Shown: one piece after another, positions 26,243 to 34,234 of the stretch
How positions within the stretch are numbered: the stretch's first letter is position 1
How the letters are laid out: every line of letters starts with the position of its first letter
NCBI GenBank assembly: GCA_900114885.1
Contig: FOUN01000014.1
Coordinates: forward strand, 1 to 64,000
Source: Psychrobacillus psychrodurans
GTDB lineage: Bacteria > Bacillota > Bacilli > Bacillales_A > Planococcaceae
Direction: 5' to 3'
DNA: 64,000 bases
Program-made: the position numbers and the translations under genes
The notes under the pieces: model-generated
Databases searched by the model: none
Seen by the model: the letters and a program-made list of their open reading frames with translations, nothing else
What the model was told of the DNA's origin: nothing

Positions 26243-27177
26243 ATGATTCCTATTTTAATTTTTATTATTATTTTTCTTCTAATACTAAATGGTCTTCAAT
26301 ACTTTTTAAGAGTTAAGATGAATAAAAACCTTAAGGAAATACACACAAGGTTATCAGATATTATCATAAATGAGTCAGCAGAAAAGGTGTTATTACAAAC
26401 TGACCAAGAGGCTGTTCAGCTTGTACTTAACCAGATTAATCGTTTCTTAAGTTATAACCAAAAAGTAAAAGCCGATTATGTAAAAGCAAAAGACAGCTCC
26501 AGTAAAATGCTATCAAATATGTCTCATGATCTGAAGCACCGCTCACGGTAATTTTGGGCTACGTAGAAAAATTAAACTTGAATGATAATATGACTGAAGA
26601 TGAACGAAAAGAGGTAAGCGACCGACTCTACCAAAAAACAAAAGATGTCATTAATTTGCTGAACCAATTTTTCGACCTTGTAAAAATAGATGCAGATGAT
26701 TATGCAATTCCATTAAAGCAGGTGGCAATCAATGAAGTCTGTCGGAAAACAGTGTTGGAGTTTTACGAATTATTAAAATCCAAAGGTATTCAAGTAGAGA
26801 TAGTTATTCCTGAACAACCACTTTATATTCTTGGAAACGAAGAGGCTCTGAGTCGAATATTTAACAATCTCATTTCGAACTCAATTCGATATGGAAGTGA
26901 TGGCGGTATGTTCGGCGTGACGGTTCGTGAGGAAGAAGAGTTTGTTGCCGTTGACATTTGGGATAATGGTAAAGGAATTGAAACGATACATCAAGATCGT
27001 ATATTTGAAAGGTTATATACATTAGATGATGCTAGAAACCCTGAATTTCAAGGGAGTGGTTTAGGCTTAAGTATTACAAAACGGTTAACCGAGTCGATGA
27101 AAGGATCGATTCATTTAAGCAGTAAGCCATACGAAAAAACAGTATTTAGCTGCATTTTCAAACGATTAATATATTAA
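26243..27177 (+). pseudogene. Sensor histidine kinase broken by a one-base frameshift at the H-box
   Basis: The first frame (26243-26551) encodes a membrane anchor and reaches NMSHDLK (H95), then reads HRSR-stop. The rest of the kinase continues in the minus-one frame from 26554: GYVEKLNL, the dimerisation helix, N-box NNLISNSIRYG, WDNGKGIE, and GSGLGLSITKRL. AAG-CAC-CGC-TCA replaces the expected AAG-ACA-CCG-CTC (KTPL), which restoring a single A after 26536 would recreate. With short N-terminal helices and no external domain it resembles kinases of lantibiotic or bacitracin exporter loci. Either a true inactivation or a sequencing error; the two halves are otherwise intact. Confidence 0.88.
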
Positions 27178-27182
27178 AGCTT

Positions 27183-27218
27183 GGAAGGGATGTCCTACTG
27201 GAACGACCTTCTTTTTTT
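27183..27218 (+). terminator. Weak terminator after the kinase pseudogene
   Basis: GAAGG...CCTTC with inner GT/AC pairing, then seven T. Confidence 0.5.
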
Positions 27219-27325
27219 GCATACTTATAGAACTATATAAATTCTTAAGAAATTTGTAAGGAATAATACAGAAAAAAGATACCTTTGCCGATTATGATAA
27301 ATATATAAGAACGGGAGGGATTAAG

Positions 27326-28249
27326 GTGGATTACGTAATTCAGACTAGTGGATTAACGAAAAAGCTAAAAGGAAAAACAATAATTTCTGATATAAATTTG
27401 CATGTAAAAAAGGGGGAAATTTATGGGTTTTTAGGGCGAAATGGAACAGGTAAAACAACGATTATGAAAATGTTGACTGGAATAACAACTCCTACTAGTG
27501 GGGAAGTATTATTGTTTAATCAAAAGTTGACAGAAGAAACGAAAACAGTTTTAAAGCGTGTGGGGAGCGTTATAGAATATCCAATCTTCTATGAGCATTT
27601 AACAGCGATAGAAAATATGAAATTGCATGGAGAATACTTAGGGTTTTATGATGAGAAAGAGATTAATGACGCTTTAGATATGGTACAGCTGAAAGATACC
27701 GAAGACAAAACCGTCAAGGACTTTTCACTGGGGATGAAGCAACGATTAGGAATTGCGAGAGCTATCGTCATGAAACCAGAACTAATTATTCTCGATGAGC
27801 CGACAAATGGTCTAGATCCAATCGGTATTAAGGATATACGAAACTTAATCTTAATGTTAAATAGAGAGTATGGAATAACTTTTTTACTTTCCAGTCATAT
27901 TCTTGGAGAAATGGAACAGGTTGTCGATAGGGTAGGAGTCATTAATAATGGTAAATTGTTGAACGAAGTTACTTTAGCAGATATTCGTAAGAAACGAACG
28001 GAGTATATAGAACTGATGACCCCGAATATGGAAAAAGCACTCTATTTACTCGAAAGTAATTTCCAAATTTCCAATTTCAAAATGGTTACTAATAATCGAA
28101 TTCGTATATATGACTTAACCCATTCACAAAAGACTATTTCCAAAATGTTAATACTTCATGATGTGGAAATTGAAGAAATACAAAAACACACGAGTTCTTT
28201 GGAAGACTACTTTTACGAGCAGGTAAATGGGGGTGGCAAACTTGATTAA
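27326..28249 (+). CDS. ABC transporter ATPase of the BcrA/lantibiotic-immunity group
   Basis: A 307-aa ATPase with Walker A GRNGTGKTT (37-45), signature LGMKQR, Walker B LIILDEPTNGLDP and the H-loop LSSHILGEM. The C-terminal extension of about 90 residues is usual for bacitracin/lantibiotic self-protection ATPases. The GTG start at 27326 follows GGGAGGG. The promoter region holds TTCTTAAGAA and TTTGTAAGGAAT, possible binding sites of the adjacent response regulator. It is coupled to a permease gene that overlaps its end. Confidence 0.9.
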   Translation: MDYVIQTSGLTKKLKGKTIISDINLHVKKGEIYGFLGRNGTGKTTIMKMLTGITTPTSGEVLLFNQKLTEETKTVLKRVGSVIEYPIFYEHLTAIENMKLHGEYLGFYDEKEINDALDMVQLKDTEDKTVKDFSLGMKQRLGIARAIVMKPELIILDEPTNGLDPIGIKDIRNLILMLNREYGITFLLSSHILGEMEQVVDRVGVINNGKLLNEVTLADIRKKRTEYIELMTPNMEKALYLLESNFQISNFKMVTNNRIRIYDLTHSQKTISKMLILHDVEIEEIQKHTSSLEDYFYEQVNGGGKLD

Positions 28250-28919
28250 ACTTATTCTCTTAGAAGGAAAAAAGTTGAAGCGACATATAATAATTGGAGA
28301 AGTGATAATCTACTGGATTGCCCTCATGTTTTTACCGTTACTCTTTATAAAACAAGTTAGTGCAGATTTTGGTAATAGCTTTACAACAGTAATGGAGCTT
28401 AATAAGGCAATTCAAACAGGGCTAATTCTCTTCGGGGCTTCTCTTATAAATCAGGTGTTTATTGATGAATATAAAAATAAAACCATCTCTCTTGCATACA
28501 GTTATCCTATCAATAGAAAACAACTCTTTACAGCAAAAATTCTCTTTATAGCTCTTCTTGTTTTCCTCGTTACAATTATTTCCTATACACTGACAGCGGT
28601 TTCTACTTATTTAATTGACCAAGTACACCCTTTTATTATGGGAGAATTTAATCCAGATGATATACTTCTCTATTTCAAGGACATGATAATTCGATCTTTT
28701 CAGATTACAGTTATTAGTTTTATACCTCTCTATTTCCTAGGTATATGGAAAAGACTCACTATTCCAACTGTACTTTGTGCAATATTAATCATGCAATTAC
28801 TTAACTTCGCTCCGATGCTTAATCTGAATCTCGACCTTTTAATAGTATTACTTTTCTTATTAGGAGGACTTAGCATAATTCTCTCGATTTTCAAGGTGAA
28901 GAAGGTAGGGGAAATTTAA
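28227..28919 (+). CDS. ABC-2 type permease partner of the BcrA-like ATPase
   Basis: A 230-aa protein with six hydrophobic segments and the ABC-2 permease motif NKTISLAYSYPINRKQLFTAKI between helices 2 and 3. The frame opens at ATG 28227, overlapping the ATPase by 23 nt; TTG at 28242 behind GGGGGTGG is an alternative start. The pair would export a peptide or lipid-targeting antibiotic. Confidence 0.85.
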   Translation: MGVANLIKLILLEGKKLKRHIIIGEVIIYWIALMFLPLLFIKQVSADFGNSFTTVMELNKAIQTGLILFGASLINQVFIDEYKNKTISLAYSYPINRKQLFTAKILFIALLVFLVTIISYTLTAVSTYLIDQVHPFIMGEFNPDDILLYFKDMIIRSFQITVISFIPLYFLGIWKRLTIPTVLCAILIMQLLNFAPMLNLNLDLLIVLLFLLGGLSIILSIFKVKKVGEI

Positions 28920-28956
28920 GTGCGTCGAAGTATGGGAAAAGAATAATAGAATATGG

Positions 28957-28998
28957 AAAAGTGGCTTTCTACTTTGAAAATAGTAGGAAGTCTCTTTT
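28957..28998 (+). terminator. Terminator after the ABC exporter
   Basis: AAAAGTGGCTTTCTACT and AGTAGGAAGTCTCTTTT form an imperfect stem with T-rich end. A second hairpin (AACCGGGTA / TACCTGGTT, then five T) lies at 29059-29093. The rest of the 310-bp gap up to the lipoprotein gene holds nothing else I can support. Confidence 0.65.
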
Positions 28999-29229
28999 CA
29001 TATAGCAGCAGGTCTATCCAAAGCTTACTGAAATCGATTGAAACAGGTTTCGTTTAAAGAACCGGGTATTATTTTACTTACCTGGTTTTTCTTATTTTTA
29101 ATTTGGGAAATCGTTAAGTTGCAAAATTGTAATGTAAACGTCATCTAAAGAGAAGGCTAAAGATAAGGTTACCTCCTATAATAAAGTCAATAGCAAGGAA
29201 GAGTAAAAATGAAAAGGAGCTAATCAAAA

Positions 29230-29814
29230 ATGAAAAAATTACTAATTGTATTTCTAACTACTCTTATAGTTGCGTCAATATTAACAGGATGTAATATGTT
29301 TGCAAAAGCAAATGGAGTAATTCTCTATGGGGAAGAACAACAAATTATCGATTCTTTGGAGCGAGAGAAGGATGATTTAGCAAAGGAAGATCAGTACAAG
29401 ATTAAGGTTATGGAAAATGGTGGACAACAAATCATCGTCCTAACAGATGAAACAGTACAAGCCCTTGTAAAGAAAAAGTTAATAAAAGAAATAACAAATC
29501 AAGAAAAAGGGAAAACAAAAGCAATTTCATCTCTTCCGAAAGTAGCTGAAGGCGAGGGAATACTTTTTGCAAAGAAAGAGCCAGCAGCACTTAACTTAGA
29601 AGGCAAGGATTTAAATGTAGAATATGAGGGGAATTTGATTATTGGAGAGGGAAGAGCCTATGGCGACATGTTTCTAATCGTAAATGATGCTGATTTCGAT
29701 TCGATAAAAGGAACAGAAAAAATGATGGCTTTACTTGAGTATGATAAAGATCCAAGTGCAGACGGATTAGATTATGATGTAGAAAAGACACAACTTGTCA
29801 GAATTCAAGAATAA
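29230..29814 (+). CDS. Lipoprotein of unknown function, 194 aa
   Basis: A signal peptide (MKKLLIVFLTTLIVASIL) ends in lipobox LTGC (Cys at residue 21). The mature part is charged and soluble, with no recognised catalytic motif. ATG at 29230 follows AAGGAG. It stands alone, between the ABC exporter and a repeat element, and ends in a strong terminator. Exported lipoproteins near peptide exporters sometimes help resistance, but nothing in the sequence shows this here. Confidence 0.8.
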   Translation: MKKLLIVFLTTLIVASILTGCNMFAKANGVILYGEEQQIIDSLEREKDDLAKEDQYKIKVMENGGQQIIVLTDETVQALVKKKLIKEITNQEKGKTKAISSLPKVAEGEGILFAKKEPAALNLEGKDLNVEYEGNLIIGEGRAYGDMFLIVNDADFDSIKGTEKMMALLEYDKDPSADGLDYDVEKTQLVRIQE

Positions 29815-29820
29815 GTTAAG

Positions 29821-29857
29821 TAGGGACTGTCCATATACATGGGCAGTCCTTTTTTAA
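29821..29857 (+). terminator. Terminator after the lipoprotein gene
   Basis: AGGGACTGTCCAT and ATGGGCAGTCCT form the stem, followed by six T. Confidence 0.85.
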
Positions 29858-29861
29858 AAAG

Positions 29862-30275
29862 ATAAGAAATTGTATAAAAATGTTCTGTGAACACTGGATT
29901 CGTAGGGCTTTAAAGAACGAATATTCTTGTGATTTACGCTTATGTGGACGCTTTCCGTGGGCGAGCCGAGCCCGAGCCTTCTCGTATGCTACGCTACCTG
30001 TGGGATCTTGACTTTTTCGCTTCTCCAGCTTGAGTCGCAGAAAGTAAAATTTCGTTGTACTAGCGTCCAGTTCAATATTACTGATTTCAAGTACACGATA
30101 AAATAGTAAGTACTATTGACTTCAATTATATCCGTTTACTTCAAGCGTACATGGTTGATTGGAGCGTATGTAGGAGACTCCAGTGAGAACAGCGCGAGCA
30201 AAAGACCCAGGATGGATCGAAGCGAAGGAAGCGTCCGCCCTTCGCTACAATCAACAGTATATCTATGTTTCTGTT
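29862..30275. repeat. Dispersed long inverted-repeat element, copy B
   Basis: A 414-bp block beginning ATAAGAAATTGTATAAAAATG, with arm GTGGACGCTTTCCGTGGGC and, about 190 bp on, the complementary arm GATTGGAGCG...GGAGACTCCAG...GGAAGCGTCC, ending ATATCTATGTTTCTGTT. Both boundaries match copy A at 15441-15970; the middle is shorter. No gene inside. Confidence 0.7.
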
Positions 30276-30379
30276 GAGAGAGGACTGAGCATCTTTTCTT
30301 ATTGGATATTTGCGATAAAAAAGGAAATACCTACCTAAATGTAGTATATATACTAATAACCATGAAGGGGGAGTTACAG

Positions 30380-30835
30380 ATGTATCATTATTTTGAAGGG
30401 CTCGTTATTAGGGAAGGAACCATGGGTATTCCTGCTGAAAGCGTAGAAGAACTTTTTAAAGATGCCGGATGGAGTAATCATACGCCAGATTGGCAGAAAG
30501 AAAAATTTACGCTTATATTTGAAAACTCCACATGGGCATATACTGTTTGGGATGATGAAAAAATGATTGGGATGGTAAGAGTCATTTCCGATCAGATAAT
30601 GGCAGCAAACATTATGGACTTAGTAGTGCATTCAGATTATCAAGGGAAAGGTATTGGCCGAAAGCTTGTGGAATTATGTGTTCAAAAGTTGCCTCATGGA
30701 GATTGGTTTGCCCATACATCAGCAAATAATTTTAGTTTTTATGAGAAATGTGGCTTTGAGGTAAAGGATTTAAGCCAACAAGGAACCTGTAGTTATTATG
30801 GGTATATACAGGCTAGAAAAGATGGACATAGATAA
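30380..30835 (+). CDS. GNAT family N-acetyltransferase
   Basis: A 151-aa GNAT protein: acetyl-CoA-binding motif A is VVHSDYQGKGIGRKLVELC (Q/RxxGxG/A) and motif B is NNFSFYEKCGFE. ATG at 30380 follows GGGGGAGTT; the frame extends upstream to 30302 without a ribosome site. Substrate unknown. Confidence 0.88.
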   Translation: MYHYFEGLVIREGTMGIPAESVEELFKDAGWSNHTPDWQKEKFTLIFENSTWAYTVWDDEKMIGMVRVISDQIMAANIMDLVVHSDYQGKGIGRKLVELCVQKLPHGDWFAHTSANNFSFYEKCGFEVKDLSQQGTCSYYGYIQARKDGHR

Positions 30836-30867
30836 TATAAGGAGTATAGACGAAGGAGTTTTTCTAT

Positions 30868-31536
30868 ATGAAGTATATAAATTCAAGTGTTACTGGATTC
30901 AAAGGTATGAAGATACCATATACGATGCATGGGAGAACGGACTGCGCAAAGGATTTAGTAATCTTTTTTCCAGGTTCAAATTATACGGTAAATAGCCCTA
31001 TATTTCACTTTTTAGGTGAAATGATATTTAAACAGTCTGTACATATTTTAGAAGTCAATTTTCCATACAAGGATGAATTTTATGATGATTTAAGTCAGGA
31101 AGATTTATACAAAGCGGTCATAACGGATGCAAAAACGGTGATAGATAAGGTTCTTGAATCTCACTCCTATGAAAACTATATATTTATCGGCAAATCAATT
31201 GGAACAATAGCAATGAGCTCTGAGTTAAATCGAAAAATTTTTAAACGTGCGAAGGGAGTATGGTTAACGCCACTAATAAATAGAACCGAAATATTAAATG
31301 TGATAAGTGAAACCTCAAATAAAGGATTATGCATACTTGGAGATAAAGATAAAATTTATTCTGAGAAAAGATGGGGCATAATAGAGAAGAATCAGCATAT
31401 TACAGCGAGACTAATACCAAATGCAAATCACAGACTAGAAGATGATGAAGATTTTTATAAATCCTTTGATATATTAAAAAGTATCATAACTGATATAGAA
31501 GACTTTTTATTAAGGGAAGTGATAAGTAATGAGTGA
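30868..31536 (+). CDS. Alpha/beta-hydrolase-like protein
   Basis: A 222-aa protein with an alpha/beta-hydrolase pattern: strand FFPGSNYTVNSP, nucleophile elbow GKSIGT (Ser near residue 110), an Asp in LGDKDKIY and a late His in NANHRLE, giving a plausible Ser-Asp-His triad. No signal peptide. It follows the GNAT gene by 32 bp with GAAGGAG and overlaps the next small gene, so these form an operon. Reaction unknown. Confidence 0.75.
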   Translation: MKYINSSVTGFKGMKIPYTMHGRTDCAKDLVIFFPGSNYTVNSPIFHFLGEMIFKQSVHILEVNFPYKDEFYDDLSQEDLYKAVITDAKTVIDKVLESHSYENYIFIGKSIGTIAMSSELNRKIFKRAKGVWLTPLINRTEILNVISETSNKGLCILGDKDKIYSEKRWGIIEKNQHITARLIPNANHRLEDDEDFYKSFDILKSIITDIEDFLLREVISNE

Positions 31537-31723
31537 ACGGTGGGAAACTAAAAAGAAAATTAGGAAGAACCGTAGAAAATATAGTGATCGATACACATTT
31601 GGTGACTTTATGTTTGAGGTTTTCTTTTGGATACCAGAATTGCTTTTCCTTCCTTTCCGTATGATTTTCTGGTTAGTTAGAGGAGTAGGAAGATTGATAT
31701 GGAATCTGTTTGATGGTATATAA
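31529..31723 (+). CDS. Small basic membrane-associated protein, 64 aa
   Basis: It overlaps the hydrolase stop by 8 nt. The first 20 residues are strongly basic (KKKIRKNRRKY), followed by an aromatic/hydrophobic helix (FEVFFWIPELLFLPFRMIFWLV) that should insert in the membrane. No family recognised. The overlap and AAGTGATAAGTA upstream support expression with the hydrolase. Confidence 0.6.
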   Translation: MSERWETKKKIRKNRRKYSDRYTFGDFMFEVFFWIPELLFLPFRMIFWLVRGVGRLIWNLFDGI

Positions 31724-31750
31724 TAGGGTTTAAAGTAAGGAGTGATGTAT

Positions 31751-32194
31751 ATGTGGAATTATATGGCCTTTGAAGAGTTAAGTCCTTTGGAGTTACAACG
31801 TATTTATAAAGAGAGAGTGGCTGTTTTTGTAGTGGAGCAGAATTGCCCATATCCAGAAGTAGACGATTTGGACCTAATAAGCGCACATATTTTTAAAGAG
31901 GAAAATAATGAATTATGTGCATACATGCGTGTGTTTCCAGAAGAGGATAATATCCATATTGGGAGAGTACTAGTGGCCGGGAATTATCGTAAATCTGGAT
32001 TAGGGAGAGAGCTTGTAGCGAGGGGACTGGAATATATAGAAACAATTTATCCAGGAATGCCTATCTATGCACAGGCTCAAGCGCATTTGGAAGAATTTTA
32101 TCGATCCTTTGGTTTTGAAACAGTGTCGGAAGTATATTTAGAAGATAATATTCCGCATATTGATATGATAATCCCGGCTAGAGAAATAGAATAG
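31751..32194 (+). CDS. ElaA-like GNAT acetyltransferase
   Basis: A 147-aa ElaA-family GNAT: ERVAVFVVEQNCPYPEVDDLD is the family signature, with the CoA motif GNYRKSGLGRELVARG. ATG at 31751 has AAGGAG nine bases upstream. It closes the small operon and ends in a terminator. The substrate of ElaA is not established. Confidence 0.9.
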   Translation: MWNYMAFEELSPLELQRIYKERVAVFVVEQNCPYPEVDDLDLISAHIFKEENNELCAYMRVFPEEDNIHIGRVLVAGNYRKSGLGRELVARGLEYIETIYPGMPIYAQAQAHLEEFYRSFGFETVSEVYLEDNIPHIDMIIPAREIE

Positions 32195-32209
32195 CAATTC
32201 TACATAAGT

Positions 32210-32242
32210 AAAACGGCTCCTTTCTAATTAGGGGCCGTTTTT
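32210..32242 (+). terminator. Terminator after the elaA-like gene
   Basis: AAAACGGCTCC and GGGGCCGTTTT form the stem, then T residues. Confidence 0.8.
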
Positions 32243-32258
32243 ATAAGGAAAATCTCAA

Positions 32259-32356
32259 ATCGCAATTTGCAGTTCGAGAATCGCAACTCCACAACCCTAA
32301 ATCGCAACATCGCACCCTCAAATAGCAAGTTCCGAGTCGAGAATCGCAAGCTAACC
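32259..32356. repeat. 21-bp-phased repeats with core ATCGCAA
   Basis: The core ATCGCAA begins at 32259, 32280, 32301 and 32343, with ATAGCAA at 32322: five units at exactly 21-bp steps. The rest of each unit varies but tends to CGAGA or CCTAA before the next core. The array occupies the gap between the terminator of the elaA-like gene and the stop of the convergent HxlR gene. Confidence 0.8.
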
Positions 32357-32359
32357 TGC

Positions 32360-32704
32360 TTATAGTTGTCCTTTTTTCGTTTTATGAAGAGTATGTGCTG
32401 TACCCCATTCGTGCATGGCTACCAAAATGGGTTCTAAGCTTTCTCCATACTCACTAATGGAATATTCTACTTTCGGCGGAACCTGAGCATAGACATTACG
32501 CGTAATGATATCTTCTTCCTCTAACTCTCGCAGCTGTTTTGTTAGCATTTTTTGAGTGATGCCAGGTACTCTACGTTTTAAATCACTGAATCTTTTTGTA
32601 CCTTCTTGTAAAAGGATTAATAAAATAATTGGTTTCCATTTTCCGACTAGAATACCTAAAGCATCGTCCACTTTGCAAAGCTCTGGTTGCATATCCATAT
32701 CCAC
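32360..32704 (-). CDS. HxlR-family transcriptional regulator
   Basis: A 114-aa winged-helix protein with family hallmarks: Cys10 near the N-terminus (ELCKVDDALGILVGKWKP), then FSDLKRRVPGITQKMLTKQLRELEEEDII and the wing PPKVEYSISEYG. The GTG start at 32704 follows GAGGAG. HxlR proteins often sense electrophiles or oxidants through that cysteine and control a divergent enzyme gene, here the LLM-type oxidoreductase 140 bp away. TATACTG motifs in the shared spacer could be its operator. Confidence 0.9.
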   Translation of the reverse strand: MDMDMQPELCKVDDALGILVGKWKPIILLILLQEGTKRFSDLKRRVPGITQKMLTKQLRELEEEDIITRNVYAQVPPKVEYSISEYGESLEPILVAMHEWGTAHTLHKTKKGQL

Positions 32705-32847
32705 AGTATAGTCTCCTCACAGTTAGTATCATTATGTATACTATACCACTTTTTTGTGCGTACTTACGGAAAGAGAATTTCAATACTATACTGCTATATG
32801 AGAAGTAATGATTTTATAGAATCTATTTATACAGAAGGGTGAGGTTA

Positions 32848-33903
32848 ATGGAAAAATACCGTATTGATCAAAGAAAAGGTTTAGAATTTGGGTTATATAC
32901 ATTAGGAGATCATATGCCGAATCCTCATACAGGAGAACGTATTACTGCAACGCAGCGCCTACATGAAATTATTGAATTGGCAAAGCTAGCAGAACAGGCT
33001 GGAATAGATTTCTTCAGTGTTGGGGAAAGTCATCAGGAATATTTTGCAACACAAGCCCACACAGTTGTTTTAGCTGCAATTGCACAAGCAACTAGTACAA
33101 TAAAAATTGCGAGTTCATCATCAATTATAAGTACGTCAGATCCAGTGCGAGTCTATGAAGACTTTGCAACAATAGATTTGCTGTCCAAGGGACGAGCAGA
33201 GATCGTAGCTGGACGTGCATCTAGAATAGGGCTTTTTGAGTTGTTAGGATACGATGTTCGATATTACGAGGAGCTATACGAAGAAAAGTTCGATTTATTA
33301 CTAATGATTAACCAAGAAAATGTCGTCAATTGGAATGGACAATTCCGTGCACCACTAAAAGATGCAAGCGTCATACCACGTCCGCAGGGAGGCTCTTTAC
33401 CTATTTGGCGTGCAGTAGGTGGGCATCCTGCAAGTGCGATTAAGGCAGGGAATGCTGGTGTACCAATGTTCTTAGCTACTTTAGGGGGACCTGTCTCCTC
33501 TTTTAAACGCTCCATTGAAGCATATAGAGATGCGGCTAAAAGGAGTGGCTTTGATCCTTCTAAACTTCCAGTTGCTACAGCGGGTTTCTTTTACGCAGCG
33601 GAAACGACGCAACAGGCACAAAACGAATACTATCCTTATATCAATGAAGGAATGAAATTATCGAATGGCAGTGGTTATCCAAAAGATGCATTTGCTTTAG
33701 GGGCAGATCCGCACAATGTCATGAATATCGGAAGTCCACAGCAAATTATCGAAAAAATTCTATATCAGCATGAAGTATTTGGTCATCAAAGATATATTGG
33801 ACAAATGGATTTTGGAGGCGTACCTTTCGATAAACTTATGAAGAATATTGAACTCATCGGCAATGAAATTTTACCTGCTATTAAAAAATATACAGCTAAA
33901 TAG
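32848..33903 (+). CDS. LLM-class flavin-dependent oxidoreductase
   Basis: A 351-aa luciferase-like monooxygenase-fold protein: LAEQAGIDFFSVGESHQEYF near the N-terminus, RAEIVAGRASRIG in the middle, WRAVGGHPASAIKAGNAGVPMFLATLGG as flavin-binding part. ATG at 32848 follows GGGTGAGG. It probably uses FMNH2 supplied by a separate reductase. The divergent HxlR regulator is the likely controller. Substrate unknown. Confidence 0.88.
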   Translation: MEKYRIDQRKGLEFGLYTLGDHMPNPHTGERITATQRLHEIIELAKLAEQAGIDFFSVGESHQEYFATQAHTVVLAAIAQATSTIKIASSSSIISTSDPVRVYEDFATIDLLSKGRAEIVAGRASRIGLFELLGYDVRYYEELYEEKFDLLLMINQENVVNWNGQFRAPLKDASVIPRPQGGSLPIWRAVGGHPASAIKAGNAGVPMFLATLGGPVSSFKRSIEAYRDAAKRSGFDPSKLPVATAGFFYAAETTQQAQNEYYPYINEGMKLSNGSGYPKDAFALGADPHNVMNIGSPQQIIEKILYQHEVFGHQRYIGQMDFGGVPFDKLMKNIELIGNEILPAIKKYTAK

Positions 33904-33909
33904 TATTTA

Positions 33910-33938
33910 TTGAATAGTAAAAAAATATATGGTAAAAT
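33910..33938 (+). promoter_or_regulatory. Promoter of the macrolide-type leader and MFS pump
   Basis: TTGAAT (33910-33915), a 17-bp spacer and TAAAAT (33933-33938) stand 34 bp ahead of the leader peptide start. Confidence 0.65.
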
Positions 33939-33971
33939 GAAATTCACTTTAAAGAACGGGAGGTTTTCCTT

Positions 33972-34016
33972 TTGACAGCATCTATGAGACTTAGAATCCA
34001 AGCTTTGAACCGTTAA
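33972..34016 (+). CDS. ErmD-like leader peptide (MTASMRLRIQALNR)
   Basis: TTG at 33972, eight bases after GGGAGG, opens 14 codons. The peptide matches the ErmD leader MTHSMRLRFPTLNQ at 9 of 14 positions and keeps the arrest motif M-R-L-R, an Arg-x-Arg segment at which macrolide-bound ribosomes stall. An attenuator terminator (34101-34130) lies between it and the MFS gene. Part of the leader coding region (GACAG and GACTTAGAATCC) can pair with GGGATTAGTCTGTC at 34057-34070. Stalling should free that segment and let transcription proceed. Seen: peptide, ribosome site, terminator. Inferred: drug-induced switching. Confidence 0.85.
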   Translation: MTASMRLRIQALNR

Positions 34017-34100
34017 TTGAATAGGATCAAGGGCTCTGCACTAGTGTGGAGTAAATGGGATTAGTCTGTCTTTTTGGGAAAACTTTATTTTACGTTTATC

Positions 34101-34130
34101 AAAAAAGAGGGGAAATCTGCCCTCTTTTTT
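34101..34130 (+). terminator. Attenuator terminator between the leader peptide and the MFS gene
   Basis: AAAAAAGAGGG and CCCTCTTTTTT pair perfectly around an 8-nt loop, directly followed by G. It lies 105 bp upstream of the pump gene and must be bypassed for pump expression. Confidence 0.85.
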
Positions 34131-34234
34131 GTTGTCTAAAAATAGTTATATACTTAATCTTTTTCGACTCGAGCAAAAAAGACCTTACCATTTACTTTTC
34201 AAGCAGAAATATTTAAGAAAAGGTCGTGAAGAAG

